From: Lingula anatina | Taxonomy: Eukaryota; Brachiopoda; Lingulata; Lingulida; Lingulidae | Direction of reading: 5' to 3' | DNA length: 64,000 nt | Assembly (NCBI RefSeq): GCF_001039355.2 | Contig: NW_019775546.1 | Location: 220,588 to 284,587 of the forward strand | Shown here: in pieces, positions 36,466 through 48,010 of the stretch | Numbering within the stretch: the stretch's first letter is position 1 | How the letters are laid out: each line of letters starts with the position of its first letter | Position numbers and translations under genes: made by a program | The notes under the pieces: generated by a model | What the model was told of the DNA's origin: nothing | Databases searched by the model: none | Seen by the model: the letters and a program-made list of their open reading frames with translations, nothing else

Positions 36466-37671
36466 ATTATTATTGGCGTTATTATTATACATATTTATTG
36501 ATTAAATTTATCTTTTAAAAATGTGTCAATTTATTTATTGAATAATTGATGTATTTTCTATTTTTTAACTTTTATTTTTGTATTTTTACTTTTGTTTTTA
36601 TAATCGTTATTAATATCATGCTTGTATTTATTTATTTATAAGTATCTGCATGTATCTGTCTATTTATTTGTTTATTTACCCACAAATTCCTTGTTCCCCA
36701 GAACCCATTTGGCGGCAGTCTCACAGTCGTCAATGGCGGCAGGAAATTTGTGTTCTGGTGCCAGACGATAATCCACGCTCACTACGATGCAGTTGGCGGT
36801 GCTAGGATAAATAAAATTAAATATACAAATAAGATATTAACATTAATTTAATCATCTGGCATAAAACAAGTAGCAATCTAGGTCCCATCGACAACATATA
36901 TGCAATATAGGTCTGAGAGCATGCATTTGGCCCACAAATAAATAGTGTTGACATTTAAGTTGAAAATAGGCCGCAGTCATTACTGACCTGAAAAAAAAAG
37001 CGGTTTGTGCAAACATTATTGCTTTAGGGGCTTGGTTATATGTAAGATTGTTCGTAATTTTGTAGGTAGTGTCAATATACTTGGACTACTAGCTCGCTTA
37101 ACTGAATGGTTAGTGAATTGATTTGTAATGCCAACTATCATATTTCTTAATGAAAGGCATTACGGAAAAATTTGAATATGTTTTATGAACACGGAGTCTG
37201 CAAATGCTATCAATTCACACCTTTAGTGCTCAATAAATTAATTTGATAACTTAAACAGGCATTTTCTGTTTGAGAGACTTTTCATGTGTTGCGCAATTAC
37301 TTACAGGTACTCAGCTCGCAGCTTCAGAAAACCATTTTCAGGAGAGATTGTAAAAGAGACTTACTCAGTCAGCATCTTCACAAAAGTATCCACATCCTCC
37401 AGGCTGCAGAGGACCCAGCCTCCGCCATGGAAGTACACCACGATTGGAGGGTTCTTGGGGCCATTAGCCGGGGTGTAAACCCACGCTCTAAGGCCCTCTG
37501 AAATTAGTGCGAAAACTAACGTTTGATGTTGTGTTTACGGTGAAAACTGTTAATTGATCATGAATAGGACGTGATGCTTTTGATGCTGTGCAAAGTTTAA
37601 GGGTAGTCTTCTACAACGACGTCTGGCGAGGTTTAAATTTGAACTCTAAGTCCGTATCCAATGGAAAATGC

Positions 37672-37711
<40 letters not shown>

Positions 37712-38678
37712 TTTTGAATAGAGCCTTGGTAAATGTGCGCTTAATGAGTTGACTGGAGCATCCAGGACATTATCTAGTGAGATTGACACCCCAATGTCGG
37801 TAAATTTGCCATTCAATTTTGCCGCGTGAGTTCCGGAATCTTATTGGTTTACATGTACTGGAGTACATGTACCAGTAAATACTTCACTTGAAGTGAATGG
37901 TTAGTGAAAAGCTAGTGGAACACGGCCACCTTCTGAAAGGCAAACTATAGCCACTTGGCTAGTATTGTCAGGCGTTCATCACGTTTGCTGCCAATTAGAG
38001 AGTCAATTTCATCATTGTCGTTAACTCTTCCCCAATTTCATTTGAGCCTGAATACAAATTACATCGGAATATATAACCAATTACTAAGATACGGGTAACA
38101 TAATGCTGTTGCCTAGCGACGAGGCCTCCGTTGTATTGGTGTCACAAACGCGAGTAAGCTGTTGCATTAAATAAGTGTGCTTTAATCGTTCCACATAGTA
38201 CAAACAGAGAGACAAACATGACCGACTACGACCCGGTTTCAAAAACAAACTTTACCTGGAAGAAGTGAAATATTTATCTTAAATGTTAGTCATGTTTTCT
38301 TGTTATATACAACAAAGCAATATTTCTTTCAATTGGATTACAAGTCGGAATTTAGGTTGTCCTGAGTCAGGTCAGACTGAAAATTTGGACCAAAAATTTA
38401 GACTAAGTCTCGTGAAACAGGCCTCAGAAGTCAATAGCTATGGGCATGAAATGTATACGTGTACATGTACCTTTCACGTGCGGTGACGGAATAGTTATCT
38501 CTCCCCTAGTCCCTTTGAAGTCGTAAGCGGCCTCTTTTGCCGCCTTGGCAGTCGCTTCTGATTTTGCTTTTCTGGTGACATTCCAATCATCATCTCCCCT
38601 CATTTGCGTGTTTATTCGGTCTCGCACGAAGGCTTGACATTCAGGGTGCAAGGCTTGGAAATCCGCTGGCAGCGACAT
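34148..38678 (-). CDS. HSL/AADAC-type alpha/beta hydrolase, tandem copy 5 (intact, divergent; GESAGG)
   Basis: Exons in transcript order: 38471-38678, 37365-37497, 36680-36801, 36277-36374, 35596-35693, 35014-35153, 34426-34512, 34148-34218, giving 957 nt and 318 aa, starting '[10 protein letters not shown]'. 'HGGGW', 'HDVLFDEG' and 'GITHC' are conserved. The nucleophile elbow reads 'GESAGG' instead of the 'GDSAGG' of the other copies, a single acidic swap beside the catalytic serine. It is the most diverged copy ('[17 protein letters not shown]', '[13 protein letters not shown]'). It is outermost in the array with no P4HA fragment beside it, so it probably represents an older duplication. 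A foldback element sits in the intron between exons 5 and 6. Confidence 0.95.
35355..35578. mobile_element. Foldback element in intron 5 of copy 5
   Basis: Arms of about 70 bp: 'gaaccgttcatgtgaaaaat' to 'ggtatcttgtgatca', inverted as 'tgatcacaagatacc' to 'ttttttcatatgaacgg'. The roughly 85-bp centre is GC-richer than its surroundings. Other copies lack it. Confidence 0.85.
36429..36460. repeat. (AC)n microsatellite
   Basis: A dinucleotide tract in the intron between exons 3 and 4 of copy 5. Confidence 0.95.
37675..37714. repeat. (TTAT)n microsatellite
   Basis: A tetranucleotide tract in intron 1 of copy 5. Confidence 0.95.
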
Positions 38679-38750
38679 GGCGTTCTACAGGGTGCTCGGT
38701 GAATGACAGGGTTTGCTAAAAGGAAGTGTATATGAACATCCCTATATGCT

Positions 38751-38845
38751 TCATGTGTGTGTAAATGTGTGTAAATGTGTGTGTGTTTGTGTGTGTGTGT
38801 GCAAATGTGTGTGTGTGTGTGTATGTAAGTGTGTGTGTGTAAATT

Positions 38846-38876
<31 letters not shown>

Positions 38877-38930
38877 TCGTTTAAATGTGTGTGTTTGTGT
38901 GTGTTTGTAGGCAGAGGTGGGGTAATCCCC
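38751..38930. repeat. Interrupted (GT)n tract, 5' flank of copy 5
   Basis: GT repeats broken by 'aaat' units occupy about 180 bp starting about 75 bp upstream of the copy-5 ATG. The Cys/Val and His/Thr frames read from it are artefacts. Confidence 0.95.
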
Positions 38931-39579
38931 TCGATCTTCACTCAAGTTTTTTAGTTTTTTTTTTATACTACTGGTAGTAGTTAACTTTATAAAGTGTAAG
39001 CATTTCCCCTACCCCCAGTTCAATAGAAGTCTCTTACAAAGGTACGGGTACTTAACCAATGTTTCAGTACATTCATGGAGTATGCATCCCAGCCTCTAAG
39101 TTACAGAAGGGCAAAATTCTTATAAAACTGGCACTATATAGTTTAAGCTTATATATACATTTAATATTAGATTATTCCGCTGAATAATAGTCGTACTTAC
39201 ATGCACCAGTGCTGTAACGAGCTAAACTGCTGTAGTTGAAAATAACCTTGCTCTATATTAATTCAGGTAGGCCATAATCCGAAGTGCAGTCGAATGCACG
39301 TAGGCCCAATTCAGTTTCTATGATTAAACACGTCCCAAGTACCGCCATATTTCTCCTATGCTGCATCACTTTTGGCAAAAGTTTTTGAAAAAAACGCTTT
39401 GTGACCCTTTTTCGACGCCGGACGAAACATACTGTACAGGCATTTTGATGATAGAAAAACCCGGGTTATTAATTTTCTTTTCTTTTCTTTTCTTTTTTAT
39501 TATTTACTGTTAGATTTAGAGAAGGGGGTTATTGTCAAATAAAAGCAACCCCACAAATTGTGTGCGAAAAAGTGTGCGG

Positions 39580-39582
<3 letters not shown>

Positions 39583-39648
<66 letters not shown>
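39583..39648. repeat. (AT)n microsatellite
   Basis: An uninterrupted AT tract of about 66 bp downstream of the copper transporter stop codon. Confidence 0.97.
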
Positions 39649-39651
<3 letters not shown>

Positions 39652-39781
39652 GACTTTGATATACATGATATATTAATAGATAAATATTGTCCACATATTC
39701 CATTAGATAATTCTATCACAAATCCTTATTTCGTCTTTGATAATGACGGATGGTAATAAATCAACCATGTCAAGACCAACT

Positions 39782-41878
39782 TCAATCTTTTCCCTTTCCA
39801 TCGTTCTCTTTACTGTCCATAGATGGCGACTGCATCGGACAGAGTGGTAATCTGAATAGCAGCATACCGATGCCAGTCCCGAGACATACCAAAGTGCAAA
39901 GCCAGACGTTTAGGGTCATGAAGATTATCATAAGGGTATATGCAGTGAACATTTGGCTCATGTACAGGAGGGAATGAAGAACGTGGAACGCACAAAAAGA
40001 TCGACTGAATGACCTGTAAAAGAAAAAAAAAAAAAGTAAAAATTGGTTCATCATTTGTTCTTATACTGTATTAAAACGTAGTTCTACTAGCAAGGAATTT
40101 ACCACCCTGGGTTTCAGAGAGTATTATATTTTCACTTAATATTTGTGCCCATATTTGTTTTCTGAATATAAACAAAGCCGAGTCACTGTCAACTGAAACT
40201 AAAACTCAATTTGCCAAGTGATAAACTACATTGTATGTCAATCATCCGAGATAGCTCAGTCGCGCGACTAAGAATGAAACATAGCGTTATTTGGCGGCGT
40301 TTGGAGGACAGAGGTATCAGAAATAATGGCAGATTATCGAGTGCGTTGGCGCAATGGTTCTGGTGTTTTTCATAGTTTCCATTCTCTAATGACGTCAAAA
40401 AGCACCGACGGTATTTCTTATGAACGATTCCTATTCTAATAATTTTCGTATTTTTGTCATTTTTTATGTATATATTGAAACATATCGGTCACTTATATCA
40501 CTTTCTAAGAAATAGGAGATTTTACCGTCCTACGAAGGCGTTTTACCTCGGTTCGTGACCCATGCTTTCAGCGTTTCCGGTCTTTTCCGTTTTGTCTTTT
40601 TCTGAAGTCTGTCGCACAGTGGCAGATTGCGTGGCGTCATAGACTCGGTCTCTGCTCATCTTGACGTAATCAACCAACGCTTTGAGGCCTTCATGGAAAA
40701 AGGCAAGAAAAAACACTGCGACACAGGTTACCAAGAACTCTGGAAAAATAAATAGATATTAGCACGATGTCGGTCTTTGGTTGAAAACTGACGTTGGTCA
40801 ATGAATGCCAAAATATGTGATTTAAAAGTCTGGGCTGTGGTGCTAGTGCGACTAACTAGTACTCTAATGAGACATCATTAAGTCAATTGCCGGTCTGTAT
40901 GAACACGACTAAAGGAAAAAAGGGAAAACGGCTTAATATTTGAATATTGGGCTGCATGGTAAAAATCCCTAACCTCAATATTTGTTCAAAAGCTATACGT
41001 TTAAAACACAAAATAGAAATGTAGAAATTTATCATCATTTCTTGTCAACTTTATTTTCTCTGACACGCAGTCCGTGGAGTGTGCCGACAATATTCGATAT
41101 ACGGAGGATCATTCTGGTGATGATGATGATGATGATGATGATGACACGCGGTATTGACCTAGAAATCATCTTTTTAATGTATGAAAAAGAAGAGAGACTT
41201 GTCAAATAGGGTTATTACGTACTCGATAATAATAACCGTGCGCTATTTGAGCATTGATACACTAGTAAACGGACATTTTGACTCAGTTTCACATAACTGA
41301 CGCCGCGTTCCTATCATTACATTATAGCTTATTCCACTCGAGGTAAGATCATCAATTAATTCGTTGGCGTAATCACCAGAATGGTCTGGTACATGCCTGT
41401 ATGTGACTTGTTACATGGATGTTAATGTAGGCGTCTACATTATTTGAATCATGTTACCAAATACCAAATTTATAAAGCGGTGCAGCGTGACGTCATCAGC
41501 AGCACCTGGATCCGGCTGGCCTGCAAAAAGAAGCTAGATGTCGTGAAACAATGTGCAAACCTCCGAGATACTGTAAGAGGGCTTGAATTCCGTCAAAATT
41601 TCATGGTACGACCAACGGCAACTCGATTAACACAGCTAGAAAAGGACATTTATGCAAAAAATGAAGTCCGTCGCATTTGCTTAAACAATCTGTATGGCCA
41701 TGAAAAGGTGAAAATATTGCTAAAACACTGCATCTTTCTCCACTTACCACTACACCGCTTAAAAATGTACACCGCGCCCACCTTATATGCATGGTGTTTT
41801 GTGGAAATAAAGAACACAAAGCAAAAAAAGTGCATGAGTGCTCTGATAATGTTACATATGCATGATATTTTATAAGCG

Positions 41879-41938
<60 letters not shown>

Positions 41939-43198
41939 TTAAGTGAAATATGGAAATACCGGTACCAGAAGTTTAGTAGGGGAGAGGGAAGCTCTTCAAG
42001 CAGCTAGGGGGTAATTCAGTCGAGCGTGCACGAAAGGTAACCCCCCAGACATTTAAGCTGATCCCACTGATTGCACTGTTGCGAGAATCCCCTGCAGAGT
42101 TGGATCGACCCAGATGGTACGATGTTTGAATCTGAACGCGGTTACAGGCTGCCATAAGGAATAAAGAAATGCAGACATACTCTCTTGAAGAGTAAATGCA
42201 GAAAAGCACACTGACAAGAAGGAAAGGAAGAAAGACAGAACGAGAAAAGAAAGACAGACAGACTTACGTTTATCCTGACTGACTAGCCACTTTTCAAAGA
42301 ACAACGTTTCACCTGTTCCAGCGTGAAAGTTCAGCTGAAAGAAATGGATAAATCTGCGTATACTCGAATTGGGTCAACGTATGCATAATTCAAAACCGCT
42401 TTGATTCACTCAAAATTTGACAGAATAAATGTTGGAATACTAGGTGATCGAAAGTATGCGTTATATGACTTAATTCATCGATACACAAGCAAACACAAAT
42501 AGGTAACTTAATTAATAAATAAACAAAAAAAAAATTAGATAAACGGAATACCATCAGCTACAAGGGCAGTATAATATTCCCATTACATTGTATCATATAT
42601 AGACAAAAGTCTAAGTAGAATCGGGTACATTTACAAGGCTTACTTAAAATCATTATGTTAATCATCGCACAGGTATATTTTTCAAATATGCATGTGTACT
42701 AGTAACTGTACCCAAGACAATACACCTCCAGCAACCCCCCCCCAACCCCACTCCACATTTTCAGATAAAGAATTACCCCCCCCCCCCCATGTGTAATGAA
42801 TTTCAATTATGCTGAAAACATGAAAGGGGAATAAAATTAATAAACAAATAAATTCAATGTAATAAAGTTTAAGTACTATAATTATCAGGCCCGTAGCCAG
42901 CAATTTCAAAAGGGGGTTCTTTTTATGAAAAAGTGGACGTTTTACCATGAAACCTTCGTGTATCGAGATGGAACTTTATCCAGAGGGGACCTTTTCCCAG
43001 CAAAAAAAGGGGGTGGGTGCTTTTGAACCCTCCAACCCCACTGGCTACAGGCCTGAATAATAGCAACAATAAATTAAAACTTATGTTTGACATCTTGGAT
43101 TCACAAATGGAAGAAATATACATCGGTAGTATACCGCCATTACTTACAATGTCACTGGTACTAAACATGTCATATCCGTGCTTTTCCGTCATGTTCAT
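39782..43198 (-). CDS. SLC31A: CTR/SLC31-type copper transporter (intact, 4 exons)
   Basis: A homotrimeric Cu(I) uptake channel of the plasma or endolysosomal membrane (family knowledge). Exons in transcript order: 43148-43198, 42268-42334, 40547-40739, 39782-40013. Phases join to 543 nt, 180 aa plus TGA, a normal CTR length. The N-terminus is short with Mets at 1, 3 and 11 and no long Met/His-rich repeats. The pre-TM1 signature 'LNFHAGTGETLFFEKW' follows at 18-33. TM1 is about 41-60 and leads into 'FHEGLK'. A hydrophilic, charged loop spans about 67-104. TM2 contains M132-x3-M136 within 'LMIIFMTLN', the copper-selectivity motif. TM3 follows at once with G149-x3-G153 in 'LGTGIGM', the trimer packing motif. 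CTR1 against CTR2 cannot be settled: the short ectodomain recalls CTR2. The start is the only Met upstream of the FHxG block with a good donor. Confidence 0.93.
41116..41144. repeat. (ATG)n microsatellite in the large copper-transporter intron
   Basis: A trinucleotide tract. It encodes poly-Met in one frame and is not a gene. Confidence 0.9.
41880..41936. repeat. (AAT)n microsatellite
   Basis: A trinucleotide tract in the large copper-transporter intron. Confidence 0.97.
42040..42120. mobile_element. Fragment of palindromic element family A
   Basis: Matches the right arm of 32789-33261: 'gacatttaagctgat', 'gttgcgagaatcccc', 'gttggatcgaccc'. It is diverged and one-sided, within the copper-transporter intron. 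Confidence 0.55.
42886..43055. mobile_element. Short element with 14-bp inverted ends in copper-transporter intron 1
   Basis: Begins 'caggcccgtagccag' and ends 'ctggctacaggcctg', which are inverted repeats with one mismatch, enclosing about 140 bp. Ends of the CAGG...GCC type are usual for hAT-derived short elements. The flanking 8-mers are AT-rich and similar but not identical. Confidence 0.75.
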
Positions 43199-44829
43199 GC
43201 TTGGCTATTCTCGTAGTCTCTTGAGTGTTACTACAAAATCTATATATACGACTGTAGTTTGATCAGAAAAAAAAACGTTAATTTCAGCTCCTAGTTAATC
43301 CATTGATAGTACGCTCTTGATGAGCGCCTCAATTACACGTAATAACAATTGTGTAACTTCGTCTCGAATGGCAGCAGCTACGGCTTAGATGCAGCGGGTT
43401 AATGACACAACCAAGATAAATTGAGCAATCTGATCATCAGCGCACGTTAAGTCCTAGAAAAGGCTGTGTCTCAACTTTAAATCATTCAAACGCACACGTG
43501 CATTATTCATGTAGACTCGTTGCTTCGTCCCACATCATGGTTATTTAGAATATACTTCAGCAGCATAAAAATGACAGATCCATATTTCACAAACGCCGTC
43601 TCATGAATTAATTACATAACTGCATAAATACGTTCTTCTCTCGTAAAACTGTATTCAACGATGTGATTTTCACCCCGGGTTTCTGAGGCTACTTAACGAC
43701 AAACTTGCTTTTGTATAACTAACATTAATGCGAGGTCGTCAATAAGCATAGGTTTGAGTTCTATAGAGAACAAGCGGAGCAGCCGCTTCACATAAGCATC
43801 ATTTACATATGTATATGCCCGCTTGTTCTTTACTGGCACTGAAATAAAAATCGTGCTGATATGGCAATTATAAAAATACAAGCTGGGGCAGACTTATTGG
43901 AGTTTATGCTGGGAGTATCATTCGATGAAATTATACACTGAACATTTACGTCGTTGAAACGGGAGCGACTCAGGAGCAGTACGCTGCAACATAGGGTGAA
44001 GGATTTTCTGTAAAATTAATGAGCTCTCTGTGAATAAATTCGAGCTGGACAATTAAGTTGCTGCACACGTTATTACAATTAAAACACATTGAAAATTACT
44101 TGAAGGTTAACAGTTCACGCGTGTCTAGCCTCTAGCTCTCTTTTTTCCCTCCTGCACATTGGCATATTCAAACTAACACCATTCACTTTCACACTTTATC
44201 ATCGAGTAACGTACATACCAAGGTGATTCAATAACTTCACTATCACCATACATATACATTTATGCACATACATTTTTTACTACTTCATCAGTCATACCGT
44301 AAGTCACGACAAAAATTAATCACGATTGGAATATTGAAGGTTTATGTATACAATGTGCGCGCTTTTATATATAACCAGAGTCCTTGCAATTTTAACTTTT
44401 CCATTTTCTCCTCTAAAGGACACTATATTGCTATTACGATCTAAAAACCCATTTTCGATAAGGTTGAATGTGGTGATTATCAGAAAATTACCAGAGTATT
44501 ATATCTGTTATATTAAGGTCTAACAAGCATGGTTTTATTTAAGCTGTTGGCAATTGTTGAATCATTTTCCAGTTGAACTGCTGGTAGTGTAATAATTATG
44601 GAGTTTATTATCAGACAAGCATTTGGCGGTTCAGTACCAACGCAGTGCAGCATATGAACATGTATATAGAACCAAAAGGAGATTAAATGCTGCGAAAGTG
44701 TGTCTGTTTCATCGTTAATATTATACCTGCATTTGTAGATTTTTATTTTGATAGCGAGTTCAATTTGTAGTCTTATTAGGTGTGCGTACTGCAGTGAAAT
44801 AGGAAAAAAAACAATATAAGGTGAAGATG

Positions 44830-44834
<5 letters not shown>

Positions 44835-44868
<34 letters not shown>

Positions 44869-44892
44869 GCACGCACACACACACACACACAC
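44835..44892. repeat. (AC)n microsatellite
   Basis: An AC tract with a short ACGC interruption. Confidence 0.95.
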
Positions 44893-45914
44893 ATATATGT
44901 ATGAATAAAGGAAAGGCCAACATTATTGCCTTTTTTCATATGGTTTGGGTTTTTTAAGTTGTTTTTTGCTTATTCATAGAGATAACAATTCATCCCATTC
45001 AAAAGTTGAAACCCGCATTTAAATAATCCCTGTCACGCAGCTAACGATGTGTTTTCAAAACATAATCATTAAACTTTCAATATGTTGGTAATATTATGTT
45101 GAAATTGACGGAGGGTTTGTGATGAAATGTTCATGGTCGGTCGGAAATGGGTTAGATTTTAGTGCTGGTTAGATTAAACCGCGGTTTAAACAAGAAAACG
45201 CATTTCGCTGGTCTTTCAACACAATGCGTCTCAGCAATAAAGGGAAACAGTTATTCTATAATTCCGTGTGTTTATCTTAACTTAAAATTACAAGGTTGCA
45301 TGGTGCAGTAAACATAATGATCTGAAAATCCCGTTGTATGCATAGTTCCAAACAATAACAGCTGTCGAACATTTTACAAAATCGAAAAGTCAATTGCATT
45401 GCGCACAAGTTCATATTAAACTCGCACAATCTCATATAAAAGCCTAAATCAGTTATCCAGGAGCATAGCCTGAATTTGATTAACGTAAGGGCATGTACCT
45501 GGGCCCCTAGTCCTAGAGAGTAAACGTCCACGCAAAATGTACGGAATCAACCCAGGTAAAAAGCTCAAGTATGATTGCATTAGAGAAGCACAGGGATCCA
45601 CTACTATGCTATGACTGTTACCCAACTGTGCTTGGTTGAGGAAAAAGCATTGCGTACACAGAGTGTGAGAGATCTCATTTTGGTGACATGAGTTAAAAAC
45701 AATGTTAGTTCGGTGTCGTTTCTACTATTTGAGTGTTAGATTTGCAGATGTTACGGCAATAGCAGTGAGTGTTTTTCTTATTTTATTTATTTATTTTTCT
45801 TTATTGATATATTCAGTTTTGCTGTAAATACAATTCCCGGTAACTGTGATGTTCACGAATGAGGCTGATCAGACCAATTTAAGGGAATTGACAACTTAAA
45901 ATCCCGAGGTAACG

Positions 45915-46400
45915 AAGCTGACTGTCCGTGTAACAGAAAGTCCGTGCCCCATTTAGTTATAATGGTTAGGGTTAGCCTGGGCCAAGTGGGTCAAAATCTA
46001 GGACGAGGCTTATCTGTACAATTGAATGGGAAGCGAACTCTCCGTCGTGGGGTGTTCTCTATAACGTTATTGCATGTTAGAATTTCTCGGAGTGGATCAA
46101 TCTGGCTAAGTATATCGCTTCATACATATTTATTTTTAAAAAGGTTAATTTGATTGGTTCAAATTGAACATGTTCTGTGAAGTTCATTGCCTTTGCCATT
46201 TTGGAGGAAACACCGGTTGAACAGTAACGGAAGTCCGCTAGGAACCGTGGTCCGTTTCCCATTACTTTGTACAGGTGACATTCGTCCCACATGTTTTAAA
46301 ACCCCAATACCCCTACTAACCTTAACTTGTACTAATCAAATGGGACCCTGGACTTCCATTCCTAGGACTTCCATTCCTGTTACTCGAAGTGGGACATTGC
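45915..46400. repeat. Dispersed repeat pair, family D and neighbour
   Basis: Two adjoining segments recur in inverted order at about 53795-54060. 'gtgtaacagaaagtccg' and 'ataatggttagggttagcct' match 53990-54050 inverted. 'ttgtacaggtgacattcgtc' matches 53835-53865 inverted. The second segment also matches the intron-1 elements of hydrolase copies 3 and 4. Confidence 0.7.
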
Positions 46401-47094
46401 AGGTCGTTATATAAAACAAAACTGCAAACAAAGTATGCTTTCTGAAATACACCGTGGTTGTAACTGTTGTTCTTACTATGGTGACCCATAGGTGTCACAC
46501 TCCTTTAAGTGTTAATATTTTGAAAACAACAAAATGCCTAGTCATTATACGCTGTTCTTACTTTCCAGAAAGTTGACAATCCTGAAAATCGACCGCTCCA
46601 AGATATTTTCGAATCGAATCAGACTCGACCCATATATGAGTAGTGTGAACGTGTTCTAATCTTTCTAAGCTGTGAAAAGGAAGTCGCTCATGAGATAGCG
46701 ATTTTCCCTGTGGTTTCAGAGTCATCATGTTTCCGAGGTAATTAGCAGTGATAACGAGGGTTTTATGCAATTACCAGATCTCCACAAGGCAGTGATGAGA
46801 GCGATATACCAGATTCACGGTCAGCAATTAGAAGATTTAAGAAGTAGACTAATGCAATTTCCAGTAAAATTTCGTTTATTAACAGACAATTTTTTTCAGT
46901 ATAATTCAATCGTGGCAAAGATAAAATCGCAGAAGAGTACGATTTACTATAAGTTGCAGTGTAGAATGATGTTTTTGTCTCATTTCTCTTGTTTATTGTT
47001 TGAGGTGTTATTCATTTATTTATTTATCCATCTATGTATTCAATTTTCTTAAGGAGACGGGTAAGGGGGGTAGCCGAAGTTAAGGGGATCGGCT

Positions 47095-47645
47095 GCACGC
47101 AGCCTGCTCCCCCCCCCTCCGAATCATAGATATGCCACAATTGCATGACACCACGCCCAATATCAATACGTAAAAGAAAGTGATCAAAGAACATGCAGTA
47201 GAAATCGCTCATTTGTTTATAGATAATAGATAAAAAACAAAACAAATAATAAAAACAATTATAAAACCCACAAGTTAGAGAAGGACTTGTCTTCGCCTCA
47301 GGTGAAAATAATTTTGATTTCAAAATGTAATCAGAGCAGAACAAAGTAATTTTTCTTCAATTTACAGCTAAGATTGACAGTTGATATTTCCTTCGATGTC
47401 CCTCGCAGCATCTTCACCAGGGAATGAGGCTATCCAGGTGAATAGCCTCCCTCCATGGTAATAGAACACATCTGACTCTCAGACACGAATCTTTTGATGT
47501 GTTCTCAACCCAGTTGTGATTTTTCCCATTATGTAACCATAAGGTTTATTGTTATGGTATGTGTTTTTAAGCATGTAAATGCAAAAGTAAGTGGGGATAT
47601 TAGGTATCAGTTGGTTTCCAATTCCAAAGCGTCACGAATCAAGTC
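47095..47645 (+). repeat. Left arm of a large inverted repeat
   Basis: About 550 bp that match 49870-50420 in reverse complement, diverged and with small indels. Landmarks are 'cagtagaaatcgctcattt', 'cacaagttagagaagga', 'cttcgcctcaggtgaaaa', 'cccattatgtaaccata' and 'aattccaaagcgtcac'. Confidence 0.85.
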
Positions 47646-47804
47646 TGTTGTTTTTTATCCAGTATGTAATACAAGGACATTTGAGGTAGGGTTTTTCTTC
47701 GGCGCCAACTGCACTATATGCTCTTTTTACGTTAGAAAGGAATTTCATCAGCTGTATTATGTTAGAGGAATGAGATAATTCTACTTAAACCAACGGCTAA
47801 TATT

Positions 47805-48010
47805 GGCAGCTAATATAACTTCCAATATTTCGATGTCTCTCAGAGCGTCTTCATTAGGGTTATTCAACTTGATAGCCTCATTCTCTGATGGCGATGCTCT
47901 GAGAGACATCGAAGTATCGGAGGTAATATTACCTGTCAAAACTAGCTGTTGATTGAAGAAAAATTACATTATTCTGTCCTGTTTACATTTTGAAAACAGA
48001 AAATGCTCTC
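47805..48010. repeat. Additional partial copy with internal hairpin
   Basis: Between the arms of the large inverted repeat, 'tcgatgtctctcagagc' and 'gctctgagagacatcga' face each other about 45 bp apart. The right part continues into sequence shared with 50085-50240 ('ttgaagaaaaatta', 'tgtttacattttgaaa', 'ctgaggcg'). Confidence 0.8.

Larger units (their letters stand above)
38679..39781. other. Spacer between hydrolase array and copper transporter
   Basis: Non-coding, with the GT tract and an (AT)33-type tract at 39583-39648. Both neighbouring genes are on the minus strand, so it must contain the copy-5 promoter. No clear TATA box is seen. Confidence 0.7.
43199..47094. other. No gene seen; AT-rich sequence with repeats
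   Basis: The region upstream of the copper transporter. It contains an (AC)n tract at 44835-44892 and family D-like repeats at about 45915-46380. Short open frames here show no family resemblance and are not called. Untranslated first exons of the copper transporter could lie here unseen. Confidence 0.6.

Noticed and set aside
38612-38945. His/Thr-rich and Cys/Val-rich frames
   Set aside because: Translations of the GT microsatellite upstream of hydrolase copy 5. The same explanation applies to 51397-51628 and 63376-63757.
41444-41875. A 143-codon open frame on the + strand inside the copper-transporter intron
   Set aside because: It resembles no family I know, is followed by an AAT tract, and two other frames overlap it on the minus strand. 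Length alone is weak support.
46765-47052. A 95-codon + strand frame
   Set aside because: No recognisable domain. Its C-terminal third is TTTA-type simple sequence and it runs up to the inverted-repeat arm.
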